From the NCBI GenBank assembly GCA_030613795.1, contig JAUWLG010000075.1:1-6617 (forward strand): a DNA stretch of 6,617 bases, read 5' to 3'. The notes below the pieces were generated by a model that was given only the letters and a program-made list of their open reading frames with translations, did no database searches and was not told the DNA's origin. Of the stretch, positions 1 to 5,254 are shown piece by piece. Position 1 is the stretch's first letter, and each line of letters opens with the position of its first letter. Origin of the DNA: Helicobacteraceae bacterium (lineage in GTDB: Bacteria; Campylobacterota; Campylobacteria; Campylobacterales; Sulfurimonadaceae). The position numbers were made by a program, and so were the translations under genes.

Positions 1-42
1 ACAAATGTAATAGTCTATACTCCTCGAACTTTACTTTATATC

Positions 43-73
43 TCAAACGGCTAAGCCCGTTTGACTTTTCCTT
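43..73 (+). terminator. Rho-independent-type terminator of an upstream gene
   Basis: A perfect 8-base stem, TCAAACGG (43-50) with CCGTTTGA (57-64), closes a 6-base loop and is followed by the pyrimidine-rich run CTTTTCCTTCCT. This fits the end of a plus-strand transcript entering from the left. The upstream gene cannot be identified: in the 42 bases before the hairpin, one frame stops at 8-10, another stops inside the loop at 52-54, and the third stays open through the hairpin. None gives a recognisable protein tail. Confidence 0.6.
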
Positions 74-123
74 CCTAAAAAGCAAGATCAAAGTGGTTCT
101 TTATTACCATACATTAATTATTT

Positions 124-129
124 TATAAT
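124..129 (+). promoter_or_regulatory. Candidate -10 box, very close to the 142 start codon
   Basis: A perfect TATAAT lies 12 bases before the ATG at 142, in an AT-rich stretch with no convincing -35. A start about 7 bases downstream (near 136) would leave a leader of only some six bases and would exclude the GAGAG (130-134) that otherwise serves as ribosome binding site. Either the transcript is near-leaderless or the match is chance in AT-rich DNA. Confidence 0.4.
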
Positions 130-141
130 GAGAGATTATTG

Positions 142-381
142 ATGAAAAAAGAGCTCTATATCTTTATTGGAATTTTCCTGTTTTTAGCGATCGGTATGCA
201 TTTTAAAGAGTGGTTATCTCATCCTGTTGAGCATGTTGAGATGCTCCCTTCAGCAGGAGCATACGGCATAGGTTGGATGCATCCGCTAGTCTTTACGGTG
301 GCACTCTATCTGGTAGTTGGACTTTTACGCTTTATTATCAAAGGTCTGAAGAGTGTTTTTAAAAAGAGTTCTAACGATTAG
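142..381 (+). CDS. Small two-helix membrane protein, unknown function
   Basis: This encodes 79 residues. I do not recognise the family. Two hydrophobic segments are clear: residues about 4-20 directly after an MKKE start, and about 48-66. They are joined by a roughly 27-residue loop with two His residues near each other (HPVEHVE), a Gly-rich stretch and a WMHP motif. The tail is strongly basic (KGLKSVFKKS), which predicts a cytoplasmic C-terminus; a two-helix hairpin would then put both ends inside and the loop in the periplasm. I chose ATG 142 over the in-frame TTG one codon earlier because ATG is the stronger start and GAGAG lies 7 bases upstream of it. The gene stands alone, between an upstream terminator and a convergent cytochrome gene. 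The loop histidines could bind metal or haem, but that is speculation. Confidence 0.75.
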   Translation: MKKELYIFIGIFLFLAIGMHFKEWLSHPVEHVEMLPSAGAYGIGWMHPLVFTVALYLVVGLLRFIIKGLKSVFKKSSND

Positions 382-394
382 GAGAACGCTCTTT
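363..394 (+). terminator. Possible terminator hairpin overlapping the stop codon
   Basis: AAAGAGTTCT (363-372) can pair with AGAA (383-386) and CTCTTT (389-394), with a two-base bulge at 387-388. This gives a ten-pair stem whose loop contains the TAG stop of the membrane protein gene. The 3' side ends in CTCTTTC rather than a true T-run, so termination is only plausible. The rest of 395-499 shows no gene or clear signal. Confidence 0.3.
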
Positions 395-499
395 CAAACT
401 ACATGACGTATTTTTAGAATGCATTTATTTTCTTGTATAAGCACTAAAATAGCTATATTGTCTGTTTGAAGTTATCAGTTGTAAGAGAAGGGTGAGTTT

Positions 500-517
500 G
501 GCAGCATTACTGCTGCC
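500..517 (-). terminator. Hairpin downstream of cytochrome c553
   Basis: A perfect 7-base stem, GGCAGCA (500-506) with TGCTGCC (511-517), has a 4-base loop and lies 18 bases past the cytochrome stop codon. Neither strand has a following T-run, so this may be a weak or Rho-assisted terminator or an mRNA 3'-end stabiliser rather than a classical intrinsic terminator. Confidence 0.4.
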
Positions 518-535
518 TGAGAGAAAGTGATCTGT

Positions 536-820
536 TTATTTACCGATCTTGTCTGCAACAGCTTGCATGTCAGCATCGCTCATTGAAGCAACTTGGCCTT
601 TCATAAGACCTTTCATTGGTCCGCCGTATGTTCCATCTTTGTACCCTTTAAGAGCAGCAACAATGTCAGCTTTTGACATATCGCTGATAACCTTACTTTT
701 ACCAAGAGCAACTTTTTCACCAGAAGCACCATGACAACCAGCACATTTAGTATAAGCATCTGCTGATGCGACTGAAGCTGTTACAGCTAACATAAGTCCT
801 GCAATAATCACTTTTTTCAT
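536..820 (-). CDS. Cytochrome c553, periplasmic class I c-type cytochrome
   Basis: This encodes 94 residues and is a small soluble electron carrier, probably linking periplasmic donors or the bc1 complex to a terminal oxidase. Residues 1-20 form a Sec signal peptide (KK, hydrophobic core, ASA before D21). The haem-binding CAGCH is at 26-30, with C26 and C29 for thioether bonds and H30 as axial ligand. The segment LKGYKDGTYGGPMKGLMKGQVASMSD matches the class I c553 pattern; alignment with Desulfovibrio c553 makes M73 the likely sixth ligand. The C-terminal DADMQAVADKI is the usual closing helix. The start at 820 has AAGGA six bases upstream and a proper signal peptide; an upstream extension to 952 would bury the signal peptide and is rejected. 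The gene is monocistronic and diverges from the DUF6172-type gene. The family is secure; its physiological partner is inferred. Confidence 0.95.
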   Translation of the reverse strand: MKKVIIAGLMLAVTASVASADAYTKCAGCHGASGEKVALGKSKVISDMSKADIVAALKGYKDGTYGGPMKGLMKGQVASMSDADMQAVADKIGK

Positions 821-844
821 TTTGATTCCTTTTGTGTTTGGATA

Positions 845-850
845 ATTATA
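845..850 (-). promoter_or_regulatory. Promoter -10 box of cytochrome c553
   Basis: On the minus strand this reads TATAAT, a perfect -10, ending 24 bases before the ATG. A start at about position 838 (an A on the transcript) leaves an 18-base leader that contains the AAGGA site. There is no good -35 at the expected place (about 868-873); an FNR-type palindrome lies just upstream instead, which suits an activator-dependent promoter. Confidence 0.6.
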
Positions 851-872
851 GTTAAATATGTAGAGTAGGTTT

Positions 873-886
873 TTGATGTAGGTCAA
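873..886. promoter_or_regulatory. FNR/CRP-family binding site candidate
   Basis: TTGAT-GTAG-GTCAA is an interrupted palindrome that differs from the FNR consensus TTGAT-N4-ATCAA at one base. Its centre, 879.5, is 41.5 bases upstream of the predicted cytochrome c553 start point near 838, the standard class II activator position. From the other side it is about 61.5 bases upstream of a plausible start (near 941) for the divergent gene at 956, which is the class I position. Start points are predicted, so the spacings are approximate. Confidence 0.5.
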
Positions 887-925
887 TGAAAAAGAGAAGC
901 AACTAAAGTTAAAAACTTGTACAAT

Positions 926-934
926 TGCAATAAT
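926..934 (+). promoter_or_regulatory. Candidate extended -10 of the DUF6172-type gene
   Basis: TGC followed by AATAAT resembles an extended -10 (TGN-TATAAT, one mismatch); an overlapping TAATAT at 931-936 is an alternative. A start near 941-943 would give a leader of about 13-15 bases before the GTG at 956, still holding the AAGAAGG ribosome binding site (943-949). No clear -35 is visible. Confidence 0.35.
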
Positions 935-955
935 ATATCTGCAAGAAGGCAAATA

Positions 956-1267
956 GTGAAAAAAACATTTAAACTACAACAAGAGAACAAAAATCCGGAC
1001 CGCATATTAGAAGCTGTCAAAAATGAAGTTCGTAAGTACATGAAACGTGAACGTAAGAAAAAACTACCGGAAGATGCAGTTTATTGGGATTTCGATTGTC
1101 GTTTTGGAGAGAGCAGTGAAAAAGCAGAAGGTCTGTCAGCATCTGAGATAATTGCTGCACTAGACAGAGCACACGAAGCGACTTGGAGCGAATGTTATGT
1201 CGAGATCATTGCAAAAGCTTCTATGAAAAAAGAGACAGCCACGGACGAGGAAGAGACTACGGACTAA
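956..1267 (+). CDS. DUF6172-type small conserved protein, GTG start
   Basis: This encodes 103 residues, highly charged, without signal peptide or membrane segments, so cytoplasmic. The N-terminal half has the pattern I associate with DUF6172: KKTFKLQ at the start, then RILEAVKNEVRKYMKRERKKKLP, then YWDFDCRFG. A later segment ends in WSECYVEIIAKA, and the last 15 or so residues form an acidic Glu/Thr-rich tail. Function is unknown for the family as far as I recall; the basic helix around residues 18-36 could contact nucleic acid or another acidic partner, which is inference. I chose GTG 956 because AAGG (946-949) lies six bases upstream and the family motif begins directly after it. An earlier in-frame TTG at 917 would add 13 unlike residues and run into the divergent cytochrome promoter region. 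Confidence 0.8.
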   Translation: MKKTFKLQQENKNPDRILEAVKNEVRKYMKRERKKKLPEDAVYWDFDCRFGESSEKAEGLSASEIIAALDRAHEATWSECYVEIIAKASMKKETATDEEETTD

Positions 1268-1312
1268 ACTGTCAACTATACTATTTTTATATAATTCTCT
1301 GGATCTAGTTTA

Positions 1313-1330
1313 CCCTCTATATTTAGAGGG
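1313..1330. terminator. Hairpin between convergent genes, possible shared terminator
   Basis: CCCTCTA (1313-1319) and TAGAGGG (1324-1330) form a perfect 7-base stem with a 4-base loop. It lies 45 bases after the DUF6172-type gene and 12 bases after the rhodanese stop codon, so it could end both transcripts. There is no T-run on either side, so its strength as a terminator is doubtful. Confidence 0.45.
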
Positions 1331-1342
1331 AGGTTGTACCGC

Positions 1343-1792
1343 TTAGGCTAAAGAGATCTCTCCCAGGTAACTGTGTATAGTGTTACCTTTGTTAAGCCAA
1401 CCTATAATACCGCCCTGTAAGTTTTTTACATCTGTAAACCCCATCTTTTTCAGCTGTAACGCAGCCAATGCACCTCTAGGGCCTTTTAGGCAGTAGGTCA
1501 CGATCTGTGCATCTTGTCCAAACTGTTTTGCGATCTTCTCAATCGCCATAAACTCCAGTTTACCTCTTGGAATGGTTAAAACAGTGTGGGCGTTGATGTA
1601 GCCTGATGCAAACTCTTCGGGCTCCCTGACATCAAGCAGGATAATGTCTTTTGCGACGATATAAAGATCTTTCGGTTCGATCTGCTCGACATTTTCATTC
1701 GCTTCATCTAAAAGTACTTTGAGTTGATCGGAGAGGAAGACTTCATCACACTGCTTTGCATACTGTTCTAACTTCGTATTGAGGTTTTTCAT
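1343..1792 (-). CDS. Single-domain rhodanese-like protein (sulfurtransferase)
   Basis: This encodes 149 residues and is probably cytoplasmic: there is no signal peptide. The rhodanese domain covers about residues 38-135. It has the entry motif ILLDVREPEEFASGYINAHT (51-70), the six-residue active-site loop C101-L-K-G-P-R106 preceded by VTY, and the closing pattern KKMGFTDVKNLQGGIIGW (115-132). C101 is the expected persulfide-carrying nucleophile, and R106 at the loop end is typical of sulfur-handling members. About 37 N-terminal residues precede the fold and are rich in charged helix formers; I recognise no second domain there. The start at 1792 has AAGGA five bases upstream. In a sulfur-metabolising organism it could move sulfane sulfur for thiosulfate or polysulfide use or for cofactor assembly, but neighbours do not say which. 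Family is certain, substrate unknown. Confidence 0.92.
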   Translation of the reverse strand: MKNLNTKLEQYAKQCDEVFLSDQLKVLLDEANENVEQIEPKDLYIVAKDIILLDVREPEEFASGYINAHTVLTIPRGKLEFMAIEKIAKQFGQDAQIVTYCLKGPRGALAALQLKKMGFTDVKNLQGGIIGWLNKGNTIHSYLGEISLA

Positions 1793-1806
1793 GTTTATCC
1801 TTCTAA

Positions 1807-1829
1807 CTTTATTTTACAACAAAATAAAG
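1807..1829. repeat. Perfect 9-base inverted repeat ahead of the rhodanese gene
   Basis: CTTTATTTT (1807-1815) and AAAATAAAG (1821-1829) are perfect complements around a 5-base centre, ACAAC. The element begins three bases beyond the rhodanese ribosome binding site (AAGGA at 1798-1802). On the minus strand it also contains TAAAAT (1811-1816), a possible -10. It could be a repressor operator over the promoter, or a leader hairpin if transcription starts further upstream. Confidence 0.5.
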
Positions 1830-1877
1830 GGTATCTCTGAAAATTGCAAAATAATCTGCAAGGTACTTTTAGCTTAC

Positions 1878-1907
1878 TTGTAAATGATAGAGGTACTCTG
1901 TTACAAT
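1878..1907 (+). promoter_or_regulatory. Promoter of the 1913 gene, possibly leaderless
   Basis: TTGTAA (1878-1883) and TACAAT (1902-1907) are separated by 18 bases and match the -35 and -10 consensus at four and five positions. A start six or seven bases after the -10 falls at or next to the ATG at 1913. No Shine-Dalgarno sequence is seen at the usual distance; the nearest purine-rich stretch, AGAGG (1889-1893), is about 19 bases away. A leaderless mRNA would explain both observations. Confidence 0.45.
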
Positions 1908-1912
1908 AGCCT

Positions 1913-2761
1913 ATGATCAAAAAAGTAATTATCTCGATTTTATTAGTTTTTTTTGTTGGTTTGTCTCTCTCTGAGAGTTTGGACACTAAAAGTTCGGAGC
2001 AGTTAGACAGCGCATTGACCCGCTCTTTGACGACGTTTGCTGTTGCCAGAGGTCTCAATGGTCTGGTTTCTGTTATACAAGGTACGGAAGTCAACCTGAG
2101 CCCTGCGGGTGTTGGTGCTACCTTTGCCCCGGGTCAACTTTTAGACCCTGTCAATGACATGGTGGAACGTTTTTCTTGGGTGATGTTGATGAGTTCTGTC
2201 TCTATAGGTGTTCAAGAGATGATGCTTCATCTGGGTAAGACCACCTTGTTTAAAATACTATGTACAGTTATAACGCTGCTTTTTTTACTGCAACTGTGGT
2301 TGCCAAAGTTACAACTTCCTTGGCGTGTTGAATGGAGTTTTAAAGTCGTGGTCGTTTTAGCTGTTTTACGGTTTAGCGTGCCGATGTTGGTGATGATGAA
2401 TGAAGCTGTTTACACACACGTACTAGAGCCTAAGTATGAGCATGCATTCAATGAGGTTTCTAAGACCTCTGATGAGGTTCAGGCAATGATCGAAGAGGTT
2501 CAGACTAAACAGAGTCGTGTAGAAAAAGAGAGCTCATTTTTAGATTCATTTAACGTTTCACAAAAGTACGAAAATTATAAACTTGAACTCAAAAAAAGTG
2601 TGGACAGATTCATTGATAAGTTTAATGATGCGATGGACAGTATTATCCGTTTGATCACTGTTTTTATCATTAATAGCATTATTATCCCACTGGCCGCGCT
2701 GTGGCTTTTTGTATACGGATTAGGTTCTATATTGAGACGAGAATTTGTGCTAGAGTTGTGA
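1913..2761 (+). CDS. Integral membrane protein with coiled-coil region, unknown function
   Basis: This encodes 282 residues; I cannot name the family. The N-terminus (3-20) is a hydrophobic segment that could be a signal peptide or anchor. Residues about 30-83 are polar and contain the striking VARGLNGLVSVIQGTEVNLSPAGVGATFAPGQLLDPVNDMVERFSWVM, whose Gly/Pro-rich character suggests a conserved functional core. Further hydrophobic stretches lie at about 87-106 (weak, possibly amphipathic), 112-130, 143-162 and 245-273. A long charged helical stretch from about 172 to 240 (EVQAMIEEVQTKQSRVEKE, then KLELKKSVDRFIDKFNDAMDSI) is likely coiled coil in a soluble loop before the last helix. No enzyme motif is visible. 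It is followed 48 bases later by an ABC permease with its own promoter, so a functional link is possible but not shown. Start choice rests on the ATG and hydrophobic N-terminus, as no ribosome binding site is evident. Confidence 0.85.
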   Translation: MIKKVIISILLVFFVGLSLSESLDTKSSEQLDSALTRSLTTFAVARGLNGLVSVIQGTEVNLSPAGVGATFAPGQLLDPVNDMVERFSWVMLMSSVSIGVQEMMLHLGKTTLFKILCTVITLLFLLQLWLPKLQLPWRVEWSFKVVVVLAVLRFSVPMLVMMNEAVYTHVLEPKYEHAFNEVSKTSDEVQAMIEEVQTKQSRVEKESSFLDSFNVSQKYENYKLELKKSVDRFIDKFNDAMDSIIRLITVFIINSIIIPLAALWLFVYGLGSILRREFVLEL

Positions 2762-2789
2762 TTAGCAGACAACTTGATATAATCTGCTA
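2756..2789 (+). promoter_or_regulatory. Promoter of the ABC permease, with inverted repeat around the -10
   Basis: An extended -10, TGA-TATAAT (2775-2783), lies 16 bases after TTGTGA (2756-2761), which overlaps the stop of the upstream gene. A start near 2790 gives a leader of about 20 bases with only a weak AAGAA ribosome binding site (2801-2805). TAGCAGA (2763-2769) and TCTGCTA (2783-2789) form a perfect 7-base inverted repeat whose 13-base centre contains nearly the whole -10 box, a possible operator. Confidence 0.5.
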
Positions 2790-2809
2790 TCAAAAATAAA
2801 AAGAATTTC

Positions 2810-3772
2810 ATGCTGACAATTTTTCGAAAATTGCGTTACATCATTTTGATGTTATTGCTGATATCATTAATATCTTTTCTAGCCATTCACGCTGCGCCCA
2901 ACAGCTTCTTTGGAGCAGGGGAGTTGAATCCCAATATGACTGAAGAGGCGATCGCGCAGCTTAAAGCCGTTTATGGACTTGACAAACCGCTTTATAGACA
3001 GTACATTGACTGGGTCCTCAACCTGATTCAACTCAATTTCGGTATCTCTTTTGTTACCGGAGGCGATGTAAGCAGTGAGATTGCCAAGCGCTTGCCTATT
3101 ACGCTGTTGCTGAATATTCTCTCAATGATCTTTGTTTTTGTGATCTCAATCTATTTAGGTGTCAAGGCAGCACTCTCTCACGGTTCATGGCTTGACTACG
3201 GCATCCGTCAACTTTCACTAGTCTCTTTTGCGATGCCTTCGTTTTACCTGGCACTGCTTTTGATGCTTTTTTTAAGTGTTGAGTTGGAAGTTTTGCCGAT
3301 TGCCGGATTGCACTCTGTTGAAGCCAAAGAGGGCTTTGCCTATTATACTGATATGGCATGGCACCTTGTCTTGCCGATCGGTGTTATGGTCTTTGTGAGT
3401 CTAGGCTCGATGATCGTCTACATCCGCTCTTTGACGCTTGAGATCCTAAAAAGCGATTACTACTATTTCGCCCGCTCACGTGGACTTAGTGATAGTGTTC
3501 TTCTGCGCCGTTACATACTTCGAAATCTTATTCCGCCTGTCGTGACTTTGCTGGGACTTTCACTGCCTGGACTTATCGGCGGCAGTGTTATTTTGGAAAC
3601 GATCTTCAGCATTGAAGGGATGGGTCAGCTCTTTTACCTGAGTGCTTTGAGCCGGGATTATCCGGTTATTATGGGGATTTTGATCATTACTTCATTTTTG
3701 ACACTGCTTGGGAATATGTTGGCGGATATGCTGCTGTTGAAGTTGAACCCGTATGCGAAGAGAGAAAACTAG
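2810..3772 (+). CDS. DppB/OppB-type ABC transporter permease
   Basis: This encodes 320 residues, the usual length for DppB/OppB permeases that import peptides, nickel or related solutes through the inner membrane. The first helix is at about 9-28. The conserved YGLDKPLYRQYIDW (55-68) and LNFGISF (75-81) lie in the periplasmic loop. Five further helices are near 98-118, 134-156, 184-205, 240-262 and 287-309. The cytoplasmic EAA-type loop that docks the ATPase is clear at about 219-243 (ARSRGLSDSVLLRRYILRNLIPPV), followed by GGSVILETIFSIEGMGQLFYLSALSRDYPVIMG and a short NPYAKR tail. The usual GDPA-like motif after helix 1 is replaced by APNSFFG. No partner permease, ATPase or binding protein is encoded here: the upstream gene is unrelated and nusA lies downstream on the other strand. 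Substrate cannot be told from the sequence. Confidence 0.92.
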   Translation: MLTIFRKLRYIILMLLLISLISFLAIHAAPNSFFGAGELNPNMTEEAIAQLKAVYGLDKPLYRQYIDWVLNLIQLNFGISFVTGGDVSSEIAKRLPITLLLNILSMIFVFVISIYLGVKAALSHGSWLDYGIRQLSLVSFAMPSFYLALLLMLFLSVELEVLPIAGLHSVEAKEGFAYYTDMAWHLVLPIGVMVFVSLGSMIVYIRSLTLEILKSDYYYFARSRGLSDSVLLRRYILRNLIPPVVTLLGLSLPGLIGGSVILETIFSIEGMGQLFYLSALSRDYPVIMGILIITSFLTLLGNMLADMLLLKLNPYAKREN

Positions 3773-4018
3773 TTTCCAATTGTGGTGTAAGTTTTATAAG
3801 CGCGGTTTACACCTAAAGGTATTTCCTTTGGTCATCTGCGCATGAGCCCTCTGCTGACAAGCATCAACAATGCAGTGCATGTGAGGCACTTAAAGAGCTA
3901 AAGCTCTATGCAGGACGAAACTAAATTTTGTATCGTAAAATGCCGAATCGTAAGAGAACTCAGTGATAGCGTAGTCAAAGGGGCTTTGCTCCTTTGGCGT
4001 TCTTAAATTGATAGTGGC
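3773..4018. other. Structured non-coding gap between permease and nusA
   Basis: No convincing gene is seen in these 246 bases. Instead several inverted repeats follow each other: GGTGTAA (3784-3790) with TTACACC (3807-3813); AAAGG (3815-3819) with CCTTT (3825-3829); the palindrome ATGCA-G-TGCAT (3870-3880), overlapping AGTGC (3874-3878) with GCACT (3886-3890); AGAGC (3894-3898) with GCTCT (3903-3907); and the strong stem at 3976-3996. This is more local pairing than a simple convergent gap needs. A minus-strand reading of about 30 codons ending near 3797 has no ribosome binding site and no recognisable family. The gap could be a dispersed intergenic repeat, a small RNA, or the remains of a lost gene. 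Confidence 0.4.
3976..3996 (-). terminator. Strong hairpin downstream of nusA
   Basis: CAAAGGGGC (3976-3984) pairs with GCTCCTTTG (3988-3996) in nine pairs, one of them G-T, with a three-base loop. It lies 22 bases beyond the nusA stop codon. No T-run follows on the minus strand, so it may need Rho or act as a 3'-end stabiliser; it could also end the permease transcript from the other side. Confidence 0.45.
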
Positions 4019-5176
4019 CTAACCAAACAGTGCTTCAAGAGAAGAGAGGTCATCTTTCTTCTCTTCTGCTTTAGCTGTTGCTTCTGCAGTCTCACCACCA
4101 GCTTGTTCAACAAGTTCGATAGTGTAGCCTGTCAGCATAGACGCAAGACGGATATTGATACCGCTTTTACCGATAGCTTTTGACTTTTGGTCAGACGGTA
4201 GGGTCACGATTGCTTTTAATGGGTTCTCTTCATTGTCTGCTTCACCTTCAATTGTGACGGCATTGATGATCGCCGGGCTCATAGCACGTGCAATAAATAG
4301 TTCCGGTACAGTTGAGTACTCGATACAGTCGATGTTCTCGCCAAGTAGCTCTTCACTAACGGCGTTGATACGTACCCCTTTAACACCAACAGTTGCTCCA
4401 ACCGGGTCAACTTGTGGATGCATAGAAAGAAGTGCAATCTTAGCACGTTCACCTGGGATGCGAGCCGCTTTTTCGATCAGTACCACTTCGTCGGCGATCT
4501 CAGGTACTTCAAGAGCTAAAAGACCTTCAAGGAATTTAGGAGAAGTACGAGAAAGCTCGATCTGGATACCGTTTACCTTGTCGATGTTGACACGGCGGAC
4601 AACGGCTCTAACGACATCACCAACAACAAATGCTTCACCTTTTATACGGCTTTTCATCGGTAGCACAGCACGTACTTCATCCATCTCGATGTATGTTGTG
4701 TTTTTGTCATCAACACGTGTCACACGGCCATTGACGATCGTACCGATCTTCTCTTTGTATTTGTTGTAAAGCTCATCTTCGACCAGGCGTTGAACATGGT
4801 ACTCGATCTCACGGTAAAGTGTCATTGCCGCAGTACGGCCATGACTCTCGATGTCGTGTTCGATCTGGAACTCATCTCCGATATCAACATCAGGATCAAC
4901 CTCTTCACGGGCACGTGTAAGAGAGATGAAACCTTGGTTGACATCACCCTCTTCAGTGTAGAGATTGTCATCGTCTTCATCATCTACAACCGTGATAGTC
5001 TGATAAACACGAATACTTTTTGTCTCTTCATCGATCTCTGCAGCGAAAGTGAAATCTTCATTGATCAGACGTTGTGCCGTTTTGATAAAAGCATTTTTCA
5101 GTGCAACTTTGACATTTTCAGGACTGAGCCCTTTTTCATGAGCCAGTGCATCAATAATATCTAATATATTTTCCAT
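4019..5176 (-). CDS. nusA: Transcription elongation/termination factor NusA
   Basis: This encodes 385 residues. NusA binds RNA polymerase and nascent RNA, modulating pausing, termination and antitermination. The N-terminal polymerase-binding domain covers 1-~135 and holds an acidic patch, VVDDEDDDN (63-71). The S1 domain follows at about 143-210 (IGTIVNGRVTRVDDKNTTYIEM through QIELSRTSP). KH1 begins after FLEGLLALEVPEI and AARIPGERAKIAL, with DPVGATVGVKGVRINAVSEEL (257-277). KH2 has the AIGKSGINIRLAS motif (334-346). The protein ends in a Glu/Ala-rich linker and DDLSSLEALFG; the acidic repeat domains of E. coli NusA are absent, as in other short forms. The start at 5176 has GGAG (5183-5186) six bases upstream. 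The gene is not accompanied by rimP or infB, and is preceded by a roughly 124-base leader with a long stem, which suggests control at the RNA level. Confidence 0.98.
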   Translation of the reverse strand: MENILDIIDALAHEKGLSPENVKVALKNAFIKTAQRLINEDFTFAAEIDEETKSIRVYQTITVVDDEDDDNLYTEEGDVNQGFISLTRAREEVDPDVDIGDEFQIEHDIESHGRTAAMTLYREIEYHVQRLVEDELYNKYKEKIGTIVNGRVTRVDDKNTTYIEMDEVRAVLPMKSRIKGEAFVVGDVVRAVVRRVNIDKVNGIQIELSRTSPKFLEGLLALEVPEIADEVVLIEKAARIPGERAKIALLSMHPQVDPVGATVGVKGVRINAVSEELLGENIDCIEYSTVPELFIARAMSPAIINAVTIEGEADNEENPLKAIVTLPSDQKSKAIGKSGINIRLASMLTGYTIELVEQAGGETAEATAKAEEKKDDLSSLEALFG

Positions 5177-5201
5177 AATTATCTCCGTAAATATTAATTC
5201 A

Positions 5202-5254
5202 GGGTTTCTCTAATGATCCAAGTCGAAAATCAACTTAAGTCATTAGAAAAGCCC
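5202..5254 (-). promoter_or_regulatory. Long stem-loop in the nusA leader
   Basis: In the nusA transcript, bases complementary to 5249-5254 pair with 5202-5207 (six pairs, one G-U), then after a single mismatch (5208/5248) 5240-5247 pair with 5209-5216 (eight perfect pairs). The loop is 23 bases and can form three more pairs inside (5220-5222 with 5234-5236). The stem ends 15 bases before the GGAG ribosome binding site. The downstream sequence is AT-rich but lacks a U-run, so it is not a classical attenuator. Its position suits translational control or autoregulation by NusA; that is inference. Confidence 0.55.

Noticed and set aside
821..952. A longer reading frame extending the cytochrome c553 gene upstream to 952
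   Set aside because: It would place 44 residues before a proper signal peptide, run through the promoter and overlap the divergent gene's upstream region. The ATG at 820 has a good AAGGA site.
917..955. TTG start at 917 for the DUF6172-type gene
   Set aside because: No ribosome binding site and 13 residues with no family resemblance. GTG 956 has AAGG six bases upstream.
1844..1861. TTGCA / TGCAA inverted repeat with 8-base spacer
   Set aside because: Five-base arms in AT-rich intergenic DNA are expected by chance.
1861..1897. Direct repeat AGGTACT at 1861-1867 and 1891-1897, about three helical turns apart
   Set aside because: Only seven bases and two copies. It could be a regulator site upstream of the 1913 promoter, but it is too short to call without conservation.
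1795..2094. Minus-strand open frame across the rhodanese/membrane protein divergent region
   Set aside because: It runs antisense into the 1913 gene and through the divergent promoters, and has no motif.
3773..4018. tRNA or other known structured RNA in the permease/nusA gap
   Set aside because: I looked for acceptor/T-arm patterns such as GGTTCGAATCC and found none; the hairpins do not assemble into a cloverleaf.
4155..4769. Open frame of 204 codons on the plus strand
   Set aside because: It is entirely antisense to nusA; its Ser/Thr/Ile-rich translation is typical of a shadow frame and shows no motif.
4790..5164. Open frame of 124 codons on the plus strand
   Set aside because: Antisense to the N-terminal part of nusA, with no ribosome binding site and no recognisable domain.
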